NCBI RefSeq assembly: GCF_047730165.1
Contig: NZ_CP159834.1
Location: 2,542,001 to 2,606,000, forward strand
Length of the DNA stretch: 64,000 nucleotides
Origin: Patiriisocius sp047730165
GTDB lineage: Bacteria; Bacteroidota; Bacteroidia; Flavobacteriales; Flavobacteriaceae
Direction: 5' to 3'
This document shows positions 34,686 through 41,882 of this stretch, in pieces. The position numbers and the translations under genes were made by a program. Position 1 is the first letter of the stretch, and each line of letters opens with the position of its first letter. The notes beneath the pieces are model-generated. The model was not told the DNA's origin and did not search any database. It worked only from the letters and a program-made list of their open reading frames with translations.

Positions 34686-36686
34686 ATGAAAAATTACCTG
34701 CAATTATGTAGATTCGTCTTTATCGTGATGGCCGTGCTTATCGTTTCTTGCCAGAAAGATGGAAGCATCATAGAAAATCCGCCTATAGAAGATAGCATAG
34801 AAGCTGGTTCTGTGATTGCAACGCTTATACAACGTGCAGCTATTGAAGATCGCTCTTTTGATGATTTTATAGATCTGGCAGATTGTCTTTCTATTAATCT
34901 ACCGCTGACCATTACCGTAAATGACATTTCAATAACTATAAATGATGAGAATGATTACAATGACGTACTTGCACTTTTAGCAAATTTTAATAACAAATAC
35001 GATTTAGAAATTGTCTTCCCTATAGTAATCACTCTAAACGACTACACTCAAATAGTAATTAACGCTGAAGAAGAATTAATACCCTACGTGATAGCCTGCC
35101 AAGAACAGGATGAAGACATCCCTTGTATTAAGTTTGTGTTTCCAATTTCGTTTTCTATTTATAATATAGCCTTTGAACTCATTGACACCTTAGTTATTAA
35201 CTCAAATGAGGAGCTGTATCTATTTATCGAAAACATCCAAGCTGGAACTTTAGTGAGTCTTAATTATCCTGTTCTGATGGAATTACAAAACGGCGAAATA
35301 ATAGAAGCCAATAACAATATAGAATTACAAGAAGCCATTGAAGCCGCGGCGCTCGATTGTGATATAGTTGAACAAACCGATTTTACTTGCTTTAATAAAT
35401 TAGACTACGTTTTAGAAGTTTGTATAGACGCCTATAGTGAAGCAGCATTTTTCGACCTGTCATCCATTATAAGCAGCTGCGACACTGATAATGAGTTTAC
35501 CATATCTTATCACTACACAGAACAAGATGCAATTACAAATCAAAATGCAATTCCAAATCCAGAAGAGTACACGTTAGCATCACCGTTTAAGGATAATACA
35601 ATCTATATTTTAGTAAGTGCTACCAGCAATCCAGGAGACTTTATCATCTACGAACTTATTTTAATTGTTTTCAACTGCAATGACGAGATTTGCAATGAAG
35701 AATCATTAAATATTTATCTAAGTGAGTGCAAGTGGGCAACAAATGGGTCAATTCCTTTTGTCCTTGATTTTAATAATGGACAAATCACGGCTACCTTAAA
35801 TGAAAACGAGCAAACGGGGCAGTATACGACAGGTACACAAATAATTATAAGCTCTGGACAAGAATTTACACAGTATACAATCAATGGCTTTACAGGTGAT
35901 TTTGTAGTGCTCAATACTACCTATGAAGTAGGTTTTTGTAGTGAAGAATACATTGCAGTTCATGCTATTAATCCCGAAGATTCTATTGCGTTTACTGGAA
36001 TGGAAAGAGATTGTGACACGGGCTGTGACAATCCAGGAATCATCACAAATGATTTAATTATCTACATTCCATTTGGGGAAGAAGCAGTAGAATTAATTTC
36101 TGGAGAGCAGTTAAACGATGAGGCCATCACATACACAGAAGACAGAGCGGGCAATCCTAACTGTGCCGCCGCTTTCACGGCAAACGGAGCTTTAATTCCA
36201 ATTACTGTTACGGAAGAAAACTCATTAGTCACGGCAGATGCATTCTCTGTGAGTATTTGGTTCCAGATGGCAAATGAAGATGCGGGAAACTTGGAGACCT
36301 TTTTCCAAAAAGGGACGACTTTAAATGACGGTTTCTCTATTGGGGCCTATGATTTAAATACTCCTTTATGTTTTTCAGAAAACCCGCCATTCAGTATCTG
36401 GGATAATGACTGGAATCAAGAAGTTGACGTAACGTGGACTAACACAGATTGGCATCATCTTGTAATTACAAAAACATCCAACTATTATGTGCAGTTATGG
36501 CGTGATGGTATTTTACGTAATTCTCAAGAAGGATTAGACATCGGTCTGGAAGCATTAACCACGTATAACTTAGGGAATAATTTAATAGGAAATCTAGATG
36601 ACCTTAGAGTATATAAAAGAGTATTAAATCCTAATGAAATAAACGCATTATATGAACTTGAAGCAGATTGCTTCACGTGCTTATAA
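34686..36686 (+). CDS. Surface lipoprotein with repeated beta motifs and LamG-like C-terminal domain
   Basis: A 666-residue lipoprotein. The lipobox ends at C22, and the following Q-K-D resembles the Bacteroidota signal for export to the cell surface. Between residues 60 and 235 a motif recurs about four times: a short strand with P-I/L/V and T/I, then an acidic E-E-L-type helix (for example I-N-A-E-E-E-L and I-N-S-N-E-E-L). The final 210 residues form a LamG/concanavalin-like domain with F-S-V-S-I-W-F, W-H-H-L-V-I-T and L-D-D-L-R-V-Y-K-R. It diverges from the sigma/FecR/receptor genes and is likely the receptor's surface partner. Its ligand, perhaps a glycan, is only inferred. Confidence 0.82.
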   Translation: MKNYLQLCRFVFIVMAVLIVSCQKDGSIIENPPIEDSIEAGSVIATLIQRAAIEDRSFDDFIDLADCLSINLPLTITVNDISITINDENDYNDVLALLANFNNKYDLEIVFPIVITLNDYTQIVINAEEELIPYVIACQEQDEDIPCIKFVFPISFSIYNIAFELIDTLVINSNEELYLFIENIQAGTLVSLNYPVLMELQNGEIIEANNNIELQEAIEAAALDCDIVEQTDFTCFNKLDYVLEVCIDAYSEAAFFDLSSIISSCDTDNEFTISYHYTEQDAITNQNAIPNPEEYTLASPFKDNTIYILVSATSNPGDFIIYELILIVFNCNDEICNEESLNIYLSECKWATNGSIPFVLDFNNGQITATLNENEQTGQYTTGTQIIISSGQEFTQYTINGFTGDFVVLNTTYEVGFCSEEYIAVHAINPEDSIAFTGMERDCDTGCDNPGIITNDLIIYIPFGEEAVELISGEQLNDEAITYTEDRAGNPNCAAAFTANGALIPITVTEENSLVTADAFSVSIWFQMANEDAGNLETFFQKGTTLNDGFSIGAYDLNTPLCFSENPPFSIWDNDWNQEVDVTWTNTDWHHLVITKTSNYYVQLWRDGILRNSQEGLDIGLEALTTYNLGNNLIGNLDDLRVYKRVLNPNEINALYELEADCFTCL

Positions 36687-36722
36687 TCGTACGATAGTTT
36701 GTTTAAGTTAGATTAGTTGATT

Positions 36723-36756
36723 AAAGAGCTGTCATTCGCCAATGGCAGCTCTTTTT
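36723..36756. terminator. Bidirectional terminator between the LamG lipoprotein gene and menB
   Basis: AAAGAGCTGTCATT and AATGGCAGCTCTTT pair across CGCC with one G-T wobble; extra T follows on the plus strand and A precedes on the other side. It separates two converging genes. Confidence 0.88.
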
Positions 36757-36830
36757 ATACTGAAATTTTAAAGATTTAAAAAATTAGCTATGGGATCAAC
36801 TCTACTCTAATCACAGCTCACTAATTACTA

Positions 36831-37670
36831 CTAAGGCAGCCACTTCTTATCAAAGTTAGGCTTACGTTTCTCTAAAAATGCATCTCTACCTTCTTTGGCC
36901 TCGTCAGTCATATATGCCAATCGAGTTGCTTCTCCTGCAAATACTTGTTGCCCTACCATACCATCATCGGTCAAGTTCATCGCAAACTTTAGCATTTTTA
37001 TAGAGGTGGGCGACTTGCCTAATACTTCCTGTGCCCAGTCAAAGGCGGTTTGTTCTAATTCATCGTGAGGTACTACGGCATTCACCATTCCCATATCGTA
37101 TGCCTCTTGTGCAGAATAGCTACGTCCTAAAAAGAAAATTTCGCGGGCTCTTTTCTGTCCTACCATTTTAGCGAGGTAAGCGCTTCCGTAGCCACCATCA
37201 AAGCTGGTTACATCTGCATCTGTTTGTTTAAAAATGGCGTGTTCTTTACTTGCCAGCGTCATATCACAAACCACATGCAAACTATGACCACCACCTACAG
37301 CCCATCCGGGCACCACACAGATAACGGCTTTAGGCATAAAGCGAATCATACGCTGTGCATCAAGTATATTAAGTCGATGATATCCATCATCGCCCACATA
37401 GCCTTGATGTCCGCGTACTTTTTGATCACCACCAGAACAGAAACTGTACACCCCATCTTTACTAGATGGCCCTTCTGCAGATAGTAACACCACACCTATA
37501 GAAGTATCTTCTTGCGCATCGTGCAAGGCATCTAATAACTCTGCCGTAGTTTTTGGACGGAAAGCATTACGCACATCAGGGCGATTAAAAGCAATTCGAG
37601 CCACATTATGAGATTTCTTATACGTGATATCGGTGTATTCCTTAGCGGTTTTCCAGTCTGGTTTAAGCAT
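36831..37670 (-). CDS. menB: 1,4-dihydroxy-2-naphthoyl-CoA synthase
   Basis: A crotonase-fold enzyme of about 279 residues that closes the naphthoquinone ring (O-succinylbenzoyl-CoA to DHNA-CoA) in menaquinone synthesis. The oxyanion-hole motif C-S-G-G-D-Q, the P-G-W-A-V-G-G-G-H-S-L stretch and S-F-D-G-G-Y-G-S are diagnostic of MenB. The C-terminal N-F-D-K-K-W-L-P ending is typical. I chose the ATG at 37670; an in-frame start 27 bases upstream would only add residues overlapping the promoter. No other men gene is in the window. Confidence 0.97.
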   Translation of the reverse strand: MLKPDWKTAKEYTDITYKKSHNVARIAFNRPDVRNAFRPKTTAELLDALHDAQEDTSIGVVLLSAEGPSSKDGVYSFCSGGDQKVRGHQGYVGDDGYHRLNILDAQRMIRFMPKAVICVVPGWAVGGGHSLHVVCDMTLASKEHAIFKQTDADVTSFDGGYGSAYLAKMVGQKRAREIFFLGRSYSAQEAYDMGMVNAVVPHDELEQTAFDWAQEVLGKSPTSIKMLKFAMNLTDDGMVGQQVFAGEATRLAYMTDEAKEGRDAFLEKRKPNFDKKWLP

Positions 37671-37685
37671 GGTTATAGTTTTTTT

Positions 37686-37693
37686 CAAAGATA
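37686..37693 (-). promoter_or_regulatory. -7 box of the menB promoter
   Basis: On the minus strand TATCTTTG matches TAnnTTTG exactly and lies 15 bases before the menB start codon. The -33 region has only a weak TTTA at about the right distance. Confidence 0.5.
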
Positions 37694-37827
37694 GCAATTC
37701 AAGTGTTTATGATAAAGGCTCCTTAATTTTTACTTCAGAAATATTAAAAACACAACATTATCGCTCTTTATATTTAAAAGTCGTCTTAGAGTTTTTTACT
37801 TTAGCTGAAATTGTAAAAACACCATCA

Positions 37828-38949
37828 ATGCGACATCTTATTATTTTTTTCGGTAGTATTTTATTCACAGTCACTTCCCTAGCGCAAGAAGCCTATCAAT
37901 TTACAGATGTGATTGACCTAGAAGCAACCCCTGTAATCAGTCAAGGAATAACAGGAACCTGCTGGAGTTTCTCGAGCACTTCTTTCTTAGAATCTGAAAT
38001 AATCAGACTCACAGGAAAACAAGTAGATCTTTCAGAAATGTATACCGTACGAAATACCTATCCTGAAAAATTGGACAACTATGTCATGCGTCAGGGCAAA
38101 GCACAGTTTAGCGAAGGCGGCCTCGCTCACGATGTCATTAACTCGGTTGCAAGTTATGGATTAGTGCCGCAAGAAGCATATAGTGGCCTCTTCGCGCAAG
38201 AAACTTCTCACAACCACGCAGAGCTAGTAGCTGTATTAAAATCAATGGCACAAACGTATGTCGATAACCCAGGCAGAAAACTAAGTAAAAAGTGGCGTCC
38301 AGCAACAGAAGCAGTTTTGGATATTTATCTTGGACAAAGCGTAGATAATTTCACATACGAAGGAAAAAGTTACACGCCAGAAAGTTTCAGAAAAGCAATG
38401 AAAATTGTTCCTGAAGATTATATCACATTAACTTCCTTTACACACGCCCCATATTACGAATCCTTCGTACTTAATATTCCTGACAACTGGAGTTATGGCG
38501 CTATGTATAACACACCATTAAACGAATTAATGGCAGCGGTGGATAACGCATTAGAAAAAGGATTCTCTGTAGAGTTAGACTGTGATGTGAGTGAGGCTAC
38601 ATTCTCTTCGAAAAACGGGGTGGCCGTTATTCCAGATGATAGCGTAAACAATGAAGACGCGTTAACGGCAATATATCCAGAAAAGAAAGTGACACAAGAA
38701 TACCGTCAAGATGAGTTTGAAAATTTTACCACTACAGATGATCATTTAATGCACATTACGGGAACTATAAAAGACCAAAACGGAAACACATATTATAAAG
38801 TAAAAAATAGCTGGGGAACCGATGAGAAAAGAAATGCAAATGGTGGATATGTGTATTTCAGCGAAGCCTACATGCGATTAAAAACAATAAGTGTTACACT
38901 ACACAAAGATGCGGTACCTAATGCAACGGCGAGGAAAATGGATCTTTAG
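37828..38949 (+). CDS. Secreted C1-type cysteine peptidase (bleomycin hydrolase-like)
   Basis: A 373-residue papain-fold peptidase of the C1B/bleomycin-hydrolase-like branch. A signal peptide (residues 1-19, S-L-A-Q) implies export, unlike the cytosolic family founders. The triad is visible: C45 in G-T-C-W-S-F-S-S, H306 in D-D-H-L-M-H-I-T-G, and N327 in V-K-N-S-W-G-T. I chose the ATG at 37828, where the signal peptide begins; the frame stays open upstream into the menB promoter. It is divergent from menB. It probably trims peptides in the periplasm or outside the cell. Confidence 0.88.
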   Translation: MRHLIIFFGSILFTVTSLAQEAYQFTDVIDLEATPVISQGITGTCWSFSSTSFLESEIIRLTGKQVDLSEMYTVRNTYPEKLDNYVMRQGKAQFSEGGLAHDVINSVASYGLVPQEAYSGLFAQETSHNHAELVAVLKSMAQTYVDNPGRKLSKKWRPATEAVLDIYLGQSVDNFTYEGKSYTPESFRKAMKIVPEDYITLTSFTHAPYYESFVLNIPDNWSYGAMYNTPLNELMAAVDNALEKGFSVELDCDVSEATFSSKNGVAVIPDDSVNNEDALTAIYPEKKVTQEYRQDEFENFTTTDDHLMHITGTIKDQNGNTYYKVKNSWGTDEKRNANGGYVYFSEAYMRLKTISVTLHKDAVPNATARKMDL

Positions 38950-39145
38950 GGTTGGAGACGTAATACTTTTTCTATAAAAATAAATATCGAATATCCAACC
39001 GCAGAAAGATGTGAACTGAGGTAAAATAACTATTTCGAATTCGGATTCGTTTCTTTTATGCTTTTTGTGATTTGAGTTCCGATTTCAACTTCAATTTCAA
39101 TTTCTTCTTCAAGAAATGTTACCTTTGTTTTAAAACCAATTATTT

Positions 39146-39754
39146 ATGCTCATCATAGGAATCACAGGCGGTACAGGAAGCGGAAAAACCACCGTAGTAC
39201 AGCAAATTATTGACCAATTGCCAGAGTGCGATGTGGCGGTGATATCCCAGGATTCTTACTATAAAGACACCAGTCATTTAACGATGGAAGAACGAGTGCA
39301 AATAAACTTTGACCACCCTAATTCTATTGATTTTGCTTTACTGGAACAGCATTTAAAAGACCTTAAAGCAGGAAAGTCTATTGATCAACCTGTATACTCT
39401 TTTATAAATCACAACCGCACCGGTGAGACTTTAAAAACAGAACCTAAACGCGTTATTATCGTAGAAGGTATTTTGATCCTTACGCATCCAGAAGTGCGTG
39501 ATTTGTTTGATATTAAAATATATGTGCACGCAGATAGTGATGAACGATTGATACGAAGACTAAAACGTGATATCGCAGAACGAGGTCGCAACCTAGAAGA
39601 AGTGCTCACCCGATACCAGACCACTTTAAAGCCAATGCATCAAGAGTTTATTGATCCTACAAAAGAGTTTGCAGATATCATTATCCCAACGAACAGATAT
39701 AACACGGTGGCTGTAGATGTGATTCGTTCTGTCATTCAAAAAAAACTAACCTAG
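39146..39754 (+). CDS. udk: Uridine kinase
   Basis: A 202-residue P-loop kinase that phosphorylates uridine and cytidine to UMP and CMP in pyrimidine salvage. Walker A G-G-T-G-S-G-K-T is at residues 8-15. The nucleoside-binding I-S-Q-D-S-Y-Y-K-D, F-D-H-P-N-S-I-D and lid R-R-L-K-R-D segments are all present. A TACCTTTG -7-like box lies 18 bases before the start codon (39120-39127). It is followed after 3 bases by the DivIC/FtsB-like gene, a common flavobacterial arrangement. Confidence 0.96.
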   Translation: MLIIGITGGTGSGKTTVVQQIIDQLPECDVAVISQDSYYKDTSHLTMEERVQINFDHPNSIDFALLEQHLKDLKAGKSIDQPVYSFINHNRTGETLKTEPKRVIIVEGILILTHPEVRDLFDIKIYVHADSDERLIRRLKRDIAERGRNLEEVLTRYQTTLKPMHQEFIDPTKEFADIIIPTNRYNTVAVDVIRSVIQKKLT

Positions 39755-39757
39755 TCT

Positions 39758-40087
39758 GTGAAGTATTCAGAATTAAAAAAAGAAAAATGGTTTCGGTTTA
39801 TGAGCAACAAGTATGTGCTCGTATTCCTACTCTTCTTGGTGTGGATGTTTTTCTTTGACACCAACAACTGGTTTATTCACGAAGAACTTGATGATGACGT
39901 GGATGCTCTAGAAGAAAACATAGAGTATTATAAAGAGGAAATTTCAGAAGACAAAAAATTTCTTGAGACGATGAAAGACAGCACAGAGATGGAAAAATTT
40001 GCCCGACAGAAGTACTACCTAAAAAAGGACAATGAAGATATCTATATCATAGAACATGAAGATAGTATTAAGTTAAGTAGTGAGTAG
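39758..40087 (+). CDS. Septum-formation initiator, DivIC/FtsB family
   Basis: A 109-residue bitopic protein. A short basic cytoplasmic N-terminus, one membrane helix (about 19-36, V-L-V-F-L-L-F-L-V-W-M-F-F-F) and an acidic coiled coil (about 47-90) match FtsB/DivIC, which bridges FtsL and FtsQ in the divisome. The R-Q-K-Y-Y-L-K-K motif near residue 83 is the family's conserved end. The start is a GTG. The stop codon lies inside the first unit of a 7-bp tandem repeat. Confidence 0.88.
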   Translation: MKYSELKKEKWFRFMSNKYVLVFLLFLVWMFFFDTNNWFIHEELDDDVDALEENIEYYKEEISEDKKFLETMKDSTEMEKFARQKYYLKKDNEDIYIIEHEDSIKLSSE

Positions 40088-40115
40088 TGAGTAGTGAGTA
40101 GTGAGTAGTGAGTAG
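40081..40115 (+). repeat. (TGAGTAG)x5 tandem repeat over the end of the divIC-like gene
   Basis: Five exact 7-base units, with a partial AGTAG before and TGA after. The first unit contains the TAG stop of the DivIC-like gene. The array ends 20 bases before the mutA start. Units carry stop codons in more than one frame, so unit number would alter only the spacing to mutA. Confidence 0.95.
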
Positions 40116-40135
40116 TGAAAATTATAAAATGAATA

Positions 40136-41500
40136 ATGAAAAAAGATTTATTTAAAGATTTTGATGCCGTATCTGCTAAAGCTTGGAAGCAAAAAATCCA
40201 AGTAGACCTAAAGGGGGCGGACTATAACGATACGCTCGTATGGGAAAGTCTGGAGGGTATAAAAGTAAAACCGTTTTACCACCAAGACGATTTTGACAAA
40301 CCCTTCTCACCCATCCCTGGGCAACCTTCCCATTGGAACATAGGCCAATTTTACTTTATTGACGATGAGTCTATCACGAATAAGCTAGCGCTAGACGCCA
40401 TTTCTAGAGGCGCAGAGGCGATCTATTTCACAGCCCATAAGACCTTTAACTTCAAAACGGTTTTAAAAGATATATCCACAGCAGAAACATTAATACAGCT
40501 CCACTTACATTTTCTCGATGCAACCTTTGTAAGAGAAATCACAATATACGCGGAGGCAAAAGGAATTAAGCTAGATGTATATATAGACCCCATAGGTCAT
40601 TTAGGAAGTACTGGTAATTGGTTTTCTAATCAAGCAAAAGACCTCAAGATGACTTCGGAAATTTTAAACATTTCACCCACTGCCCTATTTATTGAAACTT
40701 CACAATATCAAAATGCTGGTGCAAATATGGAACAGCAACTTGCCTATGCTTTGAGTCATGCTAACGAATATCTTAATCACTTTGGTAAAAAAATAAAGCA
40801 CCTCTCTCCCACCTTTAAAATTTCCGTAGGAAGTAATTACTTCTTTGAGATCGCAAAAATTAGAGCTCTTCGTTTGGGCTACGCGGCTTTAGCAAAAGCG
40901 CACGGTGTAGATGATATGTGTCGCATTATTGCAACACCATCCCTGCGAAACAAAACACTATACGACTACAATATCAATATGCTCCGTACCACCACAGAAA
41001 CAATGAGCGCAGTACTTGGCGGTGCAGATACGGTGATAAATTTACCCTATGATGCGCTGTATCATAAGAGTAATGAATTTGGTGAACGCATCTCCCGCAA
41101 CCAACTTCTTATCTTGAAGGAAGAAAGTTATTTTGATGTGGTGAGTAACGCAGCAGATGGGAGTTATTACATAGAAGCACTCACGCAAACGCTCGCAGAA
41201 CGTAGCGTACGCTTAGTAAAGGATATTGAATCGAGTGGCGGATTACTCTCCCAATTGAAAGAAGGCACCATCCAGCGGAAAATCTCTGAAAGTGCTGCAA
41301 AAGAACAATTGCTTTTTAATGACGGAACCCTCGTGTTAGTTGGCACGAACAAACATCCTAACCAGCAAGACAGGATGAAAGATGATCTTGAGTTATATCC
41401 TTTCTTAAAACATAACCCTAGAAAGACCCTAATTAAACCTATCACAGAAAAGCGACTTGCGCAAGCTGTTGAGCAAAAAAGACTCGCTGATGAGGAGTAA
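40136..41500 (+). CDS. mutA: Methylmalonyl-CoA mutase small subunit
   Basis: A 454-residue small (beta) subunit of the heterodimeric B12 enzyme that interconverts methylmalonyl-CoA and succinyl-CoA. It has a TIM-barrel-like body (W-E-S-L-E-G-I-K-V-K-P-F-Y near the start, G-G-A-D-T-V-I-N-L-P-Y-D-A near 300). The cobalamin-binding D-x-H-x-x-G of the large subunit is missing, as expected for this non-catalytic subunit. The gene overlaps the small lipoprotein gene by 11 bases, and mutB follows. The start at 40136 gives M-K-K-D-L-F. Confidence 0.94.
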   Translation: MKKDLFKDFDAVSAKAWKQKIQVDLKGADYNDTLVWESLEGIKVKPFYHQDDFDKPFSPIPGQPSHWNIGQFYFIDDESITNKLALDAISRGAEAIYFTAHKTFNFKTVLKDISTAETLIQLHLHFLDATFVREITIYAEAKGIKLDVYIDPIGHLGSTGNWFSNQAKDLKMTSEILNISPTALFIETSQYQNAGANMEQQLAYALSHANEYLNHFGKKIKHLSPTFKISVGSNYFFEIAKIRALRLGYAALAKAHGVDDMCRIIATPSLRNKTLYDYNINMLRTTTETMSAVLGGADTVINLPYDALYHKSNEFGERISRNQLLILKEESYFDVVSNAADGSYYIEALTQTLAERSVRLVKDIESSGGLLSQLKEGTIQRKISESAAKEQLLFNDGTLVLVGTNKHPNQQDRMKDDLELYPFLKHNPRKTLIKPITEKRLAQAVEQKRLADEE

Positions 41501-41882
41501 ATCTTACATCGTGATTCTATTAGCACTCCTATTGAGTAGTTGCAACCTTGTTACAAAAGAAGTAGTAACTTGGATGGATACAGACGTTAGCGTGGACTAC
41601 CCTACCAAAGTGCATTTACTGGAAGAAGATGCTATAAAAATCACATTACCTATAGATTTTGAGCGTTATTCATTATATGATTATCAGCGACGTTTAGGTT
41701 CTGTAGCCACCAAAAAACAATATAAGGCAGAGGTTGCAAGGATAAATACACTCATGAAGATGGAAGGGAATCTTTATTTATATTTTGATTCCTTGAACAA
41801 CTCGAGTTATATCATAAATTCCATGCCACATATGCCTTTTATGATCAACTTTGACGATACAGTCGCAAAAATGGTATTCTAA
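41490..41882 (+). CDS. Small lipoprotein encoded between the mutase subunits
   Basis: A 130-residue protein with a lipoprotein signal: positive start, hydrophobic run and lipobox L-L-S-S-C (C18). The mature part is alpha/beta with no family I recognise. I chose the ATG at 41490 because the signal begins there; the frame extends upstream inside mutA. It overlaps mutA by 11 bases and mutB by one base (TAATG), so it is translationally coupled to both. A membrane or periplasmic lipoprotein inside a cytosolic enzyme operon is unexpected; no function can be given. Confidence 0.85.
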   Translation: MRSKSYIVILLALLLSSCNLVTKEVVTWMDTDVSVDYPTKVHLLEEDAIKITLPIDFERYSLYDYQRRLGSVATKKQYKAEVARINTLMKMEGNLYLYFDSLNNSSYIINSMPHMPFMINFDDTVAKMVF

